Shown: positions 6,640 through 15,589, counted from the first letter of the stretch. The stretch: 38,625 nucleotides of DNA from Flavobacteriales bacterium UBA5422 (GCA_002409405.1 DHNG01000042.1:1-38625); one strand, 5' to 3'. Notes: generated by a model from the letters alone, not told the origin. Translations and numbers: made by a program.

Positions 6640-7317
6640 TCATCTGTGGTATACATCATCGCAGCACCAACTATCTTTCATTCCTTCCCGAAGGTATGCT
6701 GTTTTGACAAAAAAGTGATGGCCTCCTATGTATAATTTCAGTTCATCCGTAGCAGCTTGTATTTTCTGTGAATCAGTAATGGAATCCCAGTCCATTGAAA
6801 TTTCGTGATGATAGAACCGGATTTGATCTGTATTCAATCCCTCTGTCAGTAACTCCAGAAACCGACGCGGATGTTTGAATTTCAGTATAAACTGCCCTAC
6901 CCGTTCTTCTTCACTCATACCAGCGAATTCCATAAATACAAACGGGCTATGCATCAGAAATTTGACTCCCAGAATCTGAAAAGCATAATTGATTCGAAAC
7001 AAATCTTCATACATCAATACATGTTGCACATCTTCCAGTACAACTTCATGCTTTGATTGTAAAACTGACCACAGCTGTTGCTGAATTTTATATTTAAAGC
7101 ATTTTTCAAAATCAATTCTTAACAGCTTTTTCAGCGCATATAGTGCTTCCGTTGATCTATAATTCAATGCCATTAATTCAAAATACAACTCGTTTCCCGT
7201 TAACGCTGAAACAGATGCTTCGTTCGCATAAATCCACTGCTCAAAATCTTCCAATGACAAGCGGGATTCATACAAAGCAAAATAGTTGTCTTCTATCAGG
7301 TTCAATGCGATCATCAT
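6640..7317 (-). CDS. Orphan protein, no family recognised
   Basis: Predicted soluble, mostly helical acidic protein of 225 residues. I do not recognise the family. Visible features are an early LYESRLSLEDFEQWIYAN segment, long amphipathic helices between 40 and 150, HPRRFLELLTEGL near residue 150, and a Cys-Cys pair near the C-terminus (SWCCDD). There is no signal peptide or membrane segment. It begins eight bases after the stop of the next orphan gene on the same strand, so the two are almost certainly translated together. The pattern of small acidic paired proteins resembles some toxin-immunity sets, but no toxin is nearby, so this is not claimed. Confidence 0.7.
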   Translation of the reverse strand: MMIALNLIEDNYFALYESRLSLEDFEQWIYANEASVSALTGNELYFELMALNYRSTEALYALKKLLRIDFEKCFKYKIQQQLWSVLQSKHEVVLEDVQHVLMYEDLFRINYAFQILGVKFLMHSPFVFMEFAGMSEEERVGQFILKFKHPRRFLELLTEGLNTDQIRFYHHEISMDWDSITDSQKIQAATDELKLYIGGHHFFVKTAYLREGMKDSWCCDDVYHR

Positions 7318-7324
7318 GGTGTGC

Positions 7325-7780
7325 TCAGATAAACCAATTTTCTATTAAAAAACAGCAATACTGATTGGTCCGGATCATAAATGTCTGGCAGCTTTTTGTT
7401 TCATCAACTGTAAAAATAATCGTTTCATCAAGGTTTCCGACCCATTTTGTTACTACTTCCTGTGTGTTTTTATTCAATCGTTCCATCAATTGATTCCCGT
7501 TGATTTCATTGTACTCACCAAACAGAATATCCACATAATCTAATTGCAACCGTTCTCCGGCATAGACAAGAAACTCACTTATTGACAAAGTGGTATCCGG
7601 TACTACAACTAATTGGATTTCTATCGGATTTCTATACTTCTTTTCCAATGTGGAATCTATCTGTTTCATAAAAAGATGATTGGAGGAAGAAATGGCTGCA
7701 TTGATATCTGCATTGGCTTTCATCAGCGCACGAATTTCTGTTTTTATTTTTTCAGCATGATGTGAATTCCAATTTTTCAT
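7325..7780 (-). CDS. Orphan protein, no family recognised
   Basis: Protein of 151 residues without signal peptide or membrane segment. The N-terminal half is helical and charged (HAEKIKTEIRALMKANADIN); the middle has a beta strand IEIQLVVVPDT, and the C-terminal part alternates strands, ending in FMIRTNQYCCFLIENWFI. No family is recognised. It sits 24 bases after the exported alpha/beta hydrolase and seven bases before the second orphan, in a minus-strand run that ends with the theta carbonic anhydrase. The tight spacing suggests one transcript; a functional link is unproven. Confidence 0.68.
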   Translation of the reverse strand: MKNWNSHHAEKIKTEIRALMKANADINAAISSSNHLFMKQIDSTLEKKYRNPIEIQLVVVPDTTLSISEFLVYAGERLQLDYVDILFGEYNEINGNQLMERLNKNTQEVVTKWVGNLDETIIFTVDETKSCQTFMIRTNQYCCFLIENWFI

Positions 7781-7804
7781 GGTTTGTCAATTACTGGTTT
7801 TTTC

Positions 7805-8839
7805 TTAATGTATCTTTTGTAGAAAGTGGAGTATGTCCGTTTTAAACCGTTCCGACTGTTCATAATGTACGGCATGTCCGGTGTCCGGATAATGAAGTAA
7901 AGTAACATATCCGGGATGCATTTTCTGTAATTCTTCATACTGGTCAGACAACGCGAAGAAACCATCTTTATCGTCACCCTGCGGATCAAAAATCAATACC
8001 GGAACAGTTAAATTCCTGTACGCTATTTTTGGGACAAATAACAACGATGAAGCTTCAAACAATGGTGCTGTCATCGTTTTATAGATATTTCTCAGTCCGT
8101 CTTCCGCAGTTGTCTGACCCAACCACTCTTTCAGGTCCGGATTCAGGCACCATCCTCCTTTTTTGGACTGTCGGATAAGGGCCAGCCACCAAAATTGACT
8201 GTCTGCAAAGTTCGGATCGTAATAAAATTGAAAGGCTTCAAACTGACTGGAAAAAGTTGTGTCCTCCGATGCGGAATACATCTGCTCATAGCGTTTTTTT
8301 AGTAGTTCTTCATCCAGCTGCTGTCTCGGTTGCAGAAAACTTGCACCTCCTCCGTCTTCCAAAATGATTCCCTTCACTTTTTCAGGATACGTCTCATAGA
8401 ATGCCGAGGCGATCATCCCTCCCCGCGACCAGCCACCGATAATTACCTGTTTAATTTTCAACTGATGCAGTAACGCGTTTACATCATCTGCAACGTGATA
8501 AATGGATACTTCTTTCTCCGGAATTGGTGTCAGTCCGTGACCATAATAATCAACTGCAATTACATAGTAGCCATTACTCACCAACGTATCGACAAAATCA
8601 AGTATTTCTGTTCCGTTGGAATTGGTTCCGTGCAGCCACACCAATGGTTTACCCGTTTTCTTTCCCCATGTGTAATAATGAAGGTTGACATTTTTTGTCT
8701 GAAAAAAGTGTCCGTGTTGCTCCTCAAAGGAAGTGTATTCATGCAATGCTACATCGTATGCCTGTTTGTAATCAACCTGACTAAAACAGGAAATGGAGCA
8801 AATCAATTGTACAACCAGAAAAATAGACAACTGTTTCAT
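7805..8839 (-). CDS. Exported alpha/beta hydrolase
   Basis: Start taken at the Met at 8839, giving 344 residues with a signal peptide (MKQLSIFLVVQLICSISCFS, cleavage near residue 20); the longer frame from 8878 would bury it. The alpha/beta hydrolase fold is clear: oxyanion-hole HG at 70-71 (VWLHGTNSNG), nucleophile Ser138 in GGWSRGG, acid in IFDPQGDD (285 or 289-290) and catalytic His322 in DTGHAVH. The nucleophile elbow is G-W-S-R-G. Substrate unknown; export suggests an ester or amide in the periplasm. It starts eight bases after the stop of the metallo-hydrolase gene, so the two are co-transcribed. Confidence 0.9.
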   Translation of the reverse strand: MKQLSIFLVVQLICSISCFSQVDYKQAYDVALHEYTSFEEQHGHFFQTKNVNLHYYTWGKKTGKPLVWLHGTNSNGTEILDFVDTLVSNGYYVIAVDYYGHGLTPIPEKEVSIYHVADDVNALLHQLKIKQVIIGGWSRGGMIASAFYETYPEKVKGIILEDGGGASFLQPRQQLDEELLKKRYEQMYSASEDTTFSSQFEAFQFYYDPNFADSQFWWLALIRQSKKGGWCLNPDLKEWLGQTTAEDGLRNIYKTMTAPLFEASSLLFVPKIAYRNLTVPVLIFDPQGDDKDGFFALSDQYEELQKMHPGYVTLLHYPDTGHAVHYEQSERFKTDILHFLQKIH

Positions 8840-8847
8840 TGTATTTA

Positions 8848-9899
8848 TTATTTTGAATGGATGAATCCTTCCCACCATTTTCCCCAGACCTTATCCAATT
8901 GATCCAGGTTTACCTGTTCTCCGATTTTCGGAGTTGTAACAACCCGGTTCTCTTTTGCAGCAGCAGTTGTTACCCGTTGCAACGGTTCATACCACGGATG
9001 ATTGGACAATTTAAACTTGGAATGATGCACCGGCATAAAATGACGGGCATTGAGTTCCGCTGCTTCAATCAGCAAGTCTTCCGGGAACGAATGAATATAG
9101 GGCCATTGGGGATTGTACTGACCACACTCCAACACTGCAAGATCAAACGGTCCGAATTGCTCTCCGACAGCCTTAAAATGTGGGCTGTAACCACTATCAC
9201 CTCCTAAAAATAATGTTTTTGTCGGGGTTTTGAGTACAAAAGAGGTCCACAACGATGCATTTCGTTTAAACAAGCGGCCGGAAAAATGACGCGCAGGCGT
9301 CAGTGTCACTGAAAAATCAGCTCCCAAATCAACGTGTTCGTACCAGTTTTTTCGATTAATTTCTGCTGTTCCCAACCCCAGTATTCAAAGTGCCGGGCAA
9401 CACCCAAGGCACAAATAACGTTACCGACTTTATTCTTCAGTTGCTGAATGGTGGGATAATCCAAGTGATCCCAATGATCATGTGAAATGAGTAAAACATC
9501 TATTTCCGGCATATCTTCCGCCTTGTAGTGATCTGCTCCGGGAAACGCTTTCACTGAACCGGGAACCGGAGAGGCATTCCCACTAAAAACAGGATCAATT
9601 AAAAAACGACGACCGTCTGCCTGGATGAAATAGGAACTGTGTCCGAACCAGATCAGGACATTTTCAGCAGGATTCAGATTTTTCAGGTCTGTTTTTACAT
9701 GTGGAATAGGTTGTTCCGGGGACGTATCGGGATGTTTTCTGAAAAATTTCAAGAGAATTTTAACCATGTTCTCCCCCTCTGCCAACGGTGGTGTATGAAT
9801 GGGATTCTGAAACTTCTTTTGTTGGTAATTGGAAAGTGTCTGAAAGTACGCTTCCCGTTTCGAATCAGGATACTTCCCGAATTTTTTTACAAACCCCAT
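8848..9899 (-). pseudogene. MBL-fold (NAPE-PLD/UlaG-like) hydrolase with frameshift
   Basis: Two overlapping frames (9899-9306 and about 9375-8848) together encode one complete metallo-beta-lactamase-fold protein of about 350 residues. The first holds IWFGHSSYF, RFLIDPVFSGNASPVPG and the zinc motif SHDHWDHLD; the second holds FLGGDSGYSPHF (third metal-site Asp), ECGQYNP and FMPVHHSKF. The frames cross at an A6 run (9347-9352 area): one more A there would join ...EYWGWEQQKLIEK to NWYEHVDLGADF. This is either a real inactivating mutation, a sequencing or assembly indel, or less likely a -1 slip. The start codon directly abuts the stop of the CPA1 gene. The family cleaves N-acyl phospholipids or phospho-lactones. 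Confidence 0.85.
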
Positions 9900-11477
9900 T
9901 TATTTGTGCTTTAATTTTTCTTCTTCCAGGTCAATCTTGTGCAGAAATTTACGAATAATCTCCTCATCAATGCGCTTTTCATCTTTGTTCTTTTTGATGA
10001 GAATCTGTCGTTGGTGCTCCAAAATGGTGATGTAGAGTTGCTTGGTTTCCCGGGAGAGAATCCGGTCTTCTTCCGAATGCACATGGTATTCCCAGCGATG
10101 GGCCATTTTTTGAATGTAAACATTCTTCTCCAACTGATCCGGATGGTGTTTCTTCAGGTACTCCAATGATCCTTTTGCCAGTTCTTCGCGCAGTAACGTT
10201 TGTGTTTCTTCCTCCGGTAAGTGGTCGTTGAAATCTGCCACTTTTATTTTTTTAATCAGAATAGGAAGTGTTAATCCCTGTACCACCAATGTTACCAGGA
10301 TGACAATAAAAGTAATGTAGAGAATCATGTTGCGCTGTGGAAAAGGTGTTCCGTCTTCCAATGCAACAGGGATGGACAACGCCGCGGCCAGTGAGACCAC
10401 ACCACGCATTCCTGTCCAGCCCAGTAAAAGCGGAGCTTTCATTCCCGGATTGCTGTCTGCAACCGTAATAAAATAACTTGCGATTTTTGTGGTGATAACC
10501 GCACCGTAAGCTGCCAGCATTCTCCCGAAAACCAGTACAAGCGTAATGAGAAGTCCGTACCCCGTCGCCTGGTAAATATCAATGCCTTCTTCCCGCAAAC
10601 CGGAAACAATTTCAGGAAGATCTAGTCCGATGAGCATAAACACCAACCCGTTCAACAGGAACACAAAGCTTTGCCAGACATTTTCCGCACGCAGGCGGGA
10701 CGAACTGGTAAGAAATTTGTGCCGGTGATACGATACAAACAACCCGCCGCTAACAACTGCCAGCACACCGGAAGCATGTACTTCTTCTGCTACAATGTAC
10801 ATAACATACGGAGCCACCAGCGTGAGAATGATATCCATGTTGACATCTGTCGGAAGTCGCTTGTGCGCCTTTATAAAAATAAATCCTGTCACCAATCCGA
10901 TGATTACACCACCCGCAACCATCCACAGGAAAGTCAGGGAAGCCTCGTACCAGACAAACTGACCGGTAGCCACAGCAACCATTGCGAAGCGAAAAATAAT
11001 CAGTGAAGAAGCATCATTGAGTAAACTTTCACCTTCCAGAATGGAAGACATCCGCTTTGGAACTTTCACAAAGCGAAGAATGGCAGAAGCACTCACTGCG
11101 TCCGGCGGAGAAACAATCCCACCGAGCAAAAATCCCAGTGCAAGTGAAAATCCGGGAATAAACGAATTGGCAACCAATGCAACAGAAATGGCAGTCAGGA
11201 ACACCACTACAAAGGCAAAACTGCTGATAATCCTTCTCCAGTGCCACAGTTCTTTCCAGGAGTTGGACCAGGCTGCTTCATACAGCAACGGCGGCAGAAA
11301 AATGATAAAAATCAGTTCCGGGTCTATTTTCAACGTAGGCGTTCCGGGAATCAGACAGATGACCAATCCTCCAAGCACCAGTAAAACAGGATATGCTACT
11401 TTGATCTTGTTGGCCAGCATAATCAGCAGGACAATCACAATGATCAGCGATAAATAAAAGGGGAAATGTTCAAGCAT
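9900..11477 (-). CDS. CPA1-family Na+/H+ antiporter
   Basis: Antiporter of 525 residues with about 12 membrane segments in the first 410 residues and a charged cytosolic tail of about 110 residues with coiled-coil character. Diagnostic motifs are the substrate-site GGIVSPPDAVSASA (TM5 region), the following ILEGESLLNDASSLI, and the late GWTGMRGVVSLAAAL with the conserved R-G-V-V-S-L. It exchanges cytosolic Na+ or K+ against H+ and controls pH. The gene starts 15 bases after the bestrophin stop and its stop abuts the next start, so bestrophin, antiporter and metallo-hydrolase form one operon. Confidence 0.94.
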   Translation of the reverse strand: MLEHFPFYLSLIIVIVLLIMLANKIKVAYPVLLVLGGLVICLIPGTPTLKIDPELIFIIFLPPLLYEAAWSNSWKELWHWRRIISSFAFVVVFLTAISVALVANSFIPGFSLALGFLLGGIVSPPDAVSASAILRFVKVPKRMSSILEGESLLNDASSLIIFRFAMVAVATGQFVWYEASLTFLWMVAGGVIIGLVTGFIFIKAHKRLPTDVNMDIILTLVAPYVMYIVAEEVHASGVLAVVSGGLFVSYHRHKFLTSSSRLRAENVWQSFVFLLNGLVFMLIGLDLPEIVSGLREEGIDIYQATGYGLLITLVLVFGRMLAAYGAVITTKIASYFITVADSNPGMKAPLLLGWTGMRGVVSLAAALSIPVALEDGTPFPQRNMILYITFIVILVTLVVQGLTLPILIKKIKVADFNDHLPEEETQTLLREELAKGSLEYLKKHHPDQLEKNVYIQKMAHRWEYHVHSEEDRILSRETKQLYITILEHQRQILIKKNKDEKRIDEEIIRKFLHKIDLEEEKLKHK

Positions 11478-11492
11478 AGGTGTAAAAAATGG

Positions 11493-12500
11493 TTATAACA
11501 CAATGTTATTTTTCGGTGTAATCGGCTCCGGAAGATCCGTTTCATCCAGCATGTCCCGCATATCAATCTCAATGGTACGACTGATCTGGGTGATGGGAAT
11601 GTCATTGGCACCTCCCTCAAACGGATTGACGGAACTTTCTCCAACGCTGTCAAGAACATGAAATGCCCAGGCAACCACTACGGAAAAAGGAATATTCAAC
11701 CAGATACTGTAGCCTTCCAGAAAGGTATCTTCTCCCAGTTTATTGTATTCGCGCAGCAAACCAAACGGAAGCAGGATGATGAATAAAAACATCAGATAAG
11801 TGGTAACAGAAGCAAAATTCCGCGGGTACGGAAAGTTTTTAATGCGTTCGGCTTTTCCCTGATCGTCTGTAAATTTGATGATTCCATCCTGTAATTCTTT
11901 CCATTGAAAGTCATTGATGATTCCTTTGTTCCGCAATTCGGCCAGTGTTTCCGATTGCAAGGCTGTCAGTTGCGTCGCCCTGTTCTTTTTGGAAAGGATG
12001 TAACGCAACTCTTCTTCTGACAGGTACTTGCGGAGTTCATCTTCTAGTTTTGTTTCCCATTCGGCAACATGGTATCTTCCTTTCAAAAATTCCAGATTGC
12101 TTGTTCGTTGCATGTTTTCCCAACTACGAGGTTCGCGTAATTGAAACCTGAGTGCTGTAAGCCAGGCAAAATGACGGTAAAACAACTTCCGGGTAGTCTC
12201 CGTGTGCTGTTCTCCCAATGCATCCCGAAGGGTATACCCAAAACTTCTGCTGTCGTTAATGATGGCTCCGTAAATCTGGCGCGCTTCCCAGATCCGCCCG
12301 TAACTGGCATTGTTTTTAAATCCAACAATAAATGCCAACGCTGTACCCAATACAGCAACCGGTTGCCAGGGCAGTGCAACGAATTCAAACCCTGCTGCAA
12401 ACAGCACCGTGGGAACAACAGAGATCAATAGCAGCCAGAGTGTATCTCTTACTGTCCATTTAAAAAATTCAAGTGGGGTATATCTTCTTCCAGTGTGCAT
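11493..12500 (-). CDS. Bestrophin-family (YneE/UPF0187) anion channel
   Basis: Protein of 335 residues of the bacterial bestrophin family, which form pentameric ion channels in the inner membrane. Recognisable parts: YTPLEFFKWTVRDTLWLLL at the N-terminus with the first helix, GFKNNASYGRIWEARQIYG after the neck helix, IKNFPYPRNFASVTTYL (NFPYPR is the late-helix signature), and a C-terminal ESSVNPFEGGANDIPIT with the conserved N-P-F-E-x-G-x-x-D. Bacterial relatives vary in ion selectivity; eukaryotic ones pass chloride and bicarbonate. First gene of the run leading to the antiporter and further down to the theta carbonic anhydrase. Confidence 0.93.
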   Translation of the reverse strand: MHTGRRYTPLEFFKWTVRDTLWLLLISVVPTVLFAAGFEFVALPWQPVAVLGTALAFIVGFKNNASYGRIWEARQIYGAIINDSRSFGYTLRDALGEQHTETTRKLFYRHFAWLTALRFQLREPRSWENMQRTSNLEFLKGRYHVAEWETKLEDELRKYLSEEELRYILSKKNRATQLTALQSETLAELRNKGIINDFQWKELQDGIIKFTDDQGKAERIKNFPYPRNFASVTTYLMFLFIILLPFGLLREYNKLGEDTFLEGYSIWLNIPFSVVVAWAFHVLDSVGESSVNPFEGGANDIPITQISRTIEIDMRDMLDETDLPEPITPKNNIVL

Positions 12501-12509
12501 GTTTTTATT

Positions 12510-12541
12510 GCTATTATCCGGCTAATTTATTAAATAATAGC
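12510..12541. promoter_or_regulatory. Inverted repeat upstream of bestrophin gene
   Basis: Perfect 8-base arms GCTATTAT (12510-12517) and ATAATAGC (12534-12541) are separated by 16 bases and lie 9 bases before the bestrophin ATG. This could be an operator or a leader hairpin. No clear -7 element was placed, so confidence is low. Confidence 0.35.
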
Positions 12542-12580
12542 AGAGAAGGAACGGGTTAACTTAAAAATACATTGATTGAC

Positions 12581-13258
12581 TTATTCTTTTGTATACGGGT
12601 TGTTTATCAACTCGTAATCACCTGCTTCTGAATCGTACCGCCAATAAGGGCTCTCTCCTTCCCACAGGGTCATTTCTTCCAATTCTGTATCTGTCCGGTC
12701 AATGAAGAACATGTACTTTCGTGCTTCTTCAATTTCAACAGGGGGAGTTCCAAACTGACTGAAGGCATGTGTTTTTATTTCCGCAAAATCCGCTCCGAAA
12801 AGAGCCGTATGTTCAATTGATTGTGTGGGATAACCTGAATCCGCACAGTAAATAATCTCCTCCTGATTGAATCGTCGCGCAATGAGTCGGTTTAAGGTAA
12901 GTATGCTCTTTGCTGTATCCGGATTTCGGAGGTTACTGTATTTGTGATTCCAATGTGTAATCAGTATCGTTTTTCTGTAAACAGCCAGTGTGCCAAATGT
13001 ACAATCAATCACACTGTCAAAATTCTTTAATTTGCTGGTCAAAGCGTGGTCGCTATCTGAAGTTTCGAAGTAACGCCAGATCAACTCCAGCTGTTCCTCG
13101 TCCATGTAGCCATCCCACTCTGCCTGACTATATGAATCACCATTATAGGATTTAAAAAAATGATGCACTTCTTCCCACTGATCAATTTGTTCGGGCAATG
13201 CCAGAATTTCTTCTTTCGATAAAGAATGACCGATAATTCCTGTTAAATCTACTCCCAT
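12581..13258 (-). CDS. Orphan protein beginning MGVDLTG
   Basis: Acidic soluble protein of 225 residues with no signal peptide. I do not recognise the family. The N-terminus MGVDLTGIIGHSLSKEEILALPE looks conserved, then WEEVHHFFK, a region with two strands (VIDCTFGTLAVYRKTILITHW), RRFNQEEIIYCADSGYPTQ, and a Trp/Tyr-rich end. Residues such as Asp, Cys and His are scattered rather than in an obvious catalytic motif. It lies 36 bases after the stop of the NAD(P)-binding protein gene on the same strand and is separated from the bestrophin gene by 80 bases. The open frame and codon use support a real gene. Confidence 0.72.
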   Translation of the reverse strand: MGVDLTGIIGHSLSKEEILALPEQIDQWEEVHHFFKSYNGDSYSQAEWDGYMDEEQLELIWRYFETSDSDHALTSKLKNFDSVIDCTFGTLAVYRKTILITHWNHKYSNLRNPDTAKSILTLNRLIARRFNQEEIIYCADSGYPTQSIEHTALFGADFAEIKTHAFSQFGTPPVEIEEARKYMFFIDRTDTELEEMTLWEGESPYWRYDSEAGDYELINNPYTKE

Positions 13259-13294
13259 TGTGTTTTGTTTCGACTATTGCGTTCATTCATTCTA

Positions 13295-13957
13295 TCACAA
13301 CCGCGCCAATTTTGCAATATCGCGTATTTCAATCGTCGGCTTTTCATACCCTTTTTCGGATACACTGATCATGGCTTTTGCCAATTCTTCGAGCTTCAGA
13401 AAGTAGGTGTTACTAAACAACCGGAAGAACGGAAAGAGTACATTGATTACTTTGAAAATTCCCTTTATATTCCGGGCACCTTTGGTTGGTTTCAGCGCTG
13501 CCGGACGGAAATTATATACGGCTTTGAATGGGAGTTTCAGTAAATCATTTTCTGTTCTACCTTTTACCCGTGCCCACATTTGCCTTCCTTTTTCCGTACT
13601 GTCTGTACCTATTCCGGAGACGTAACAAAAGGTCATTTGAGGGTTGCTTTCCGCCAGTTTTTTTGCAAAATTGAGGGTCAGGTCATAGGTTACTTTCGTA
13701 TAATCCGGTTCATTCATTCCCACAGAGGAAACTCCCAGGCAAAAATAACAGGCATCAAACCCTGAGAGCTGTGCTGCTATGGGTGTTATATCATGGAAAT
13801 TGCCGTGCAGTAGCTCTTCCACTTTGGGATGAGTATAACCACACGGCTTCCGGTTGATGAGTACGATTTTTTCCACTTTCGGATTGGCGATGCATTCCTG
13901 TAAAACACCTTCTCCTACCATTCCTGTTGCTCCGGTAATAATGACCTTCAATTTCAT
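13295..13957 (-). CDS. NAD(P)-binding atypical SDR protein
   Basis: Rossmann-fold protein of 220 residues. Residues 9-15 are GATGMVG, the nucleotide-binding glycine motif of the atypical/extended SDR class. IVLINRKP marks the end of the second strand, YFCLGVSSVGM the fourth strand region, and FCYVSGIGTDSTEKGRQMW carries a Ser near the active-site region without a classical YxxxK; Trp replaces the Tyr zone. The C-terminal FRPAALKP resembles HTATIP2/oxidoreductase-like relatives. A catalytic role as reductase is therefore uncertain; it may be a binding or regulatory protein. It is likely co-transcribed with the downstream orphan gene. Confidence 0.88.
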   Translation of the reverse strand: MKLKVIITGATGMVGEGVLQECIANPKVEKIVLINRKPCGYTHPKVEELLHGNFHDITPIAAQLSGFDACYFCLGVSSVGMNEPDYTKVTYDLTLNFAKKLAESNPQMTFCYVSGIGTDSTEKGRQMWARVKGRTENDLLKLPFKAVYNFRPAALKPTKGARNIKGIFKVINVLFPFFRLFSNTYFLKLEELAKAMISVSEKGYEKPTIEIRDIAKLARL

Positions 13958-14033
13958 GTGTTGAAGGTACTGTTTTTACCGCAACCTACTTTTTATTGTT
14001 GAGAATAATTGTGTGTTGCAACAACTCATACAT

Positions 14034-15365
14034 TTACTTTTCTCTTTTCATCTCTATTTTAATTCCCCCTTGCTGAAAGTGCATTGTATTGGTTTCAGGC
14101 ACAAATTCAACCTTAACACCGGCTTTTTCAAACTGGAATTTACGCTTTTCGTATGCTTCCATAGGAATTGCCGGTTGACCTGTTCCCTGCAGGTACAGTT
14201 GTTCTTTTTCGTGACTGACTGTGATTTTAATCGGCAACTCCGGAGAGCTGTATACACCAACGTATTGATCCAGTTCCTCTGCTGATACCGCTACTTGATT
14301 AAACTCCGGAAAATCAAACGGCTCTTCATACATGCAACTCAATACTCCCAACAGGAATTGATTTCTGGTATAGCGCTGTCCGTTAATTAAAAGTGCGATT
14401 GAAACACTGTCTTTTTCGTTGTAACCCAGCAAAGAGTGTGTTCCTTTCGTATCACCACCATGTCCGAGCAACAGTTGTGTTCTCATCGGGATCTGCATCA
14501 AGCCTCTTCCGAAGTATTCATCTTGCTCAACCAATGGTTTCATCAATTCTACGGTTTCTTTTTTCAATAGTTGATAGTGGAACAGCGCGTTGATAAATTT
14601 TAGCAAATCTTCCGGTGTTGCAACAATGTCTCCTGCTCCTTTTGTATTGGGAAAATAGAAATCTTCTACGTGCGCCCATTTCCCTTGTTGATTGTATTCA
14701 AAGGATTCATAGACATTTCCCGGATCTGTCAACAAGGAAGCGGTGTTTTTCAATCCGAGTGGTTCACAAATTTGCTCCCGAATCAATGTTCCGAAATCGT
14801 TGTTGTACACTTTCTCCGCAATTTTTGCAAGTAAGTAGTAGGCGGAGTTGGAATATTCTTCCTTTTCTCCCGGTTTAGAAACGAGCCCCTGGCGTTTGAT
14901 TTCCTTTAAAATCTGCTGCTCCGTTACTTTTTTGTTGAGCCAATCCGGATTACTTTTTTTCCACGCATAATCTCCCAATCCACTTGTATGATTGAGCATC
15001 TGTCGGATCGTGATTTCTTTTGCTCCCGGCATTTCCGGAAAGAATTTCTCCAGTTTATCGTCCAGGGACAAGCGACCGTTTTCGACCAGCTGAAAAATCA
15101 ATACCGCGGTATAGGTTTTTGTGATCGATCCTATTTTATATTTGGTCTGCTGATTGTGTTGCTGTTCCGGAATTTCACGTTGCCCAAAATCCCGTTTGTA
15201 CAACTCCTCTCCATTTTTCCAGATCACCAGTGAACCGATGCTTCTGTTATTATCCTCAATGAGTGTCACGAGGCTATCTACTTTAGCAAGGTGAAGGTCT
15301 TGTGCCGATGCGGAAAAGATACCCAGTGAAAAGCAGAGAAATGAACCAATACGTGTAAATTTCAT
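14034..15365 (-). CDS. Exported serine hydrolase, class C beta-lactamase fold
   Basis: About 443 residues from the Met at 15365 (a Met two codons earlier at 15371 is an alternative). The signal peptide ends at SASA near residue 21. The beta-lactamase/PBP-like triad is visible: S-I-T-K (Ser80, Lys83) in IGSITKTYTAV, Y-S-N (Tyr171) in EEYSNSAYYLL, and the HGG triad (302-304) in GHGGDTKG. The C-terminal region of about 110 residues resembles the lipocalin-like DUF3471 domain of this family. Such enzymes act on D-Ala peptides, esters or amides in the periplasm; beta-lactamase activity is not implied. Divergent from the LytS-type kinase gene. Confidence 0.92.
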   Translation of the reverse strand: MKFTRIGSFLCFSLGIFSASAQDLHLAKVDSLVTLIEDNNRSIGSLVIWKNGEELYKRDFGQREIPEQQHNQQTKYKIGSITKTYTAVLIFQLVENGRLSLDDKLEKFFPEMPGAKEITIRQMLNHTSGLGDYAWKKSNPDWLNKKVTEQQILKEIKRQGLVSKPGEKEEYSNSAYYLLAKIAEKVYNNDFGTLIREQICEPLGLKNTASLLTDPGNVYESFEYNQQGKWAHVEDFYFPNTKGAGDIVATPEDLLKFINALFHYQLLKKETVELMKPLVEQDEYFGRGLMQIPMRTQLLLGHGGDTKGTHSLLGYNEKDSVSIALLINGQRYTRNQFLLGVLSCMYEEPFDFPEFNQVAVSAEELDQYVGVYSSPELPIKITVSHEKEQLYLQGTGQPAIPMEAYEKRKFQFEKAGVKVEFVPETNTMHFQQGGIKIEMKREK

Positions 15366-15589
15366 AATCAATAATTTTAAATAAATGTGGCATTATTGCC
15401 TGAACGATGCTGCAAAGTAAGCGTGGTTTCAGCAATGGAATCTCGCTTTTTTGACGTACTGACGGAATCCGGGGACAAACAATTTTCAGAATACCCGAAT
15501 CACGTTCGTCCCTGGTTTTAGTGTGTTGGTGTAAAAAAACGGGAGCGCACATAAGAATCATTAACTTTACAACTCCAATCTGGTTTGCA

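Noticed and set aside
6640..7317. Toxin-immunity interpretation of the paired orphan genes
   Set aside because: The small acidic style is suggestive, but no toxin domain, secretion signal or repeat-rich neighbour is present.
9345..9352. Programmed -1 frameshift at the A-rich run of the MBL-fold gene
   Set aside because: The shift would need Glu-tRNA on GAA to re-pair with CGA, a poor fit, and no downstream stimulatory stem is evident; a one-base indel explains it more simply.
11017..12525. Long plus-strand frames opposite CPA1 and bestrophin genes
   Set aside because: Antisense shadows of well-conserved membrane protein genes, low-complexity Asn/Thr-rich translations.
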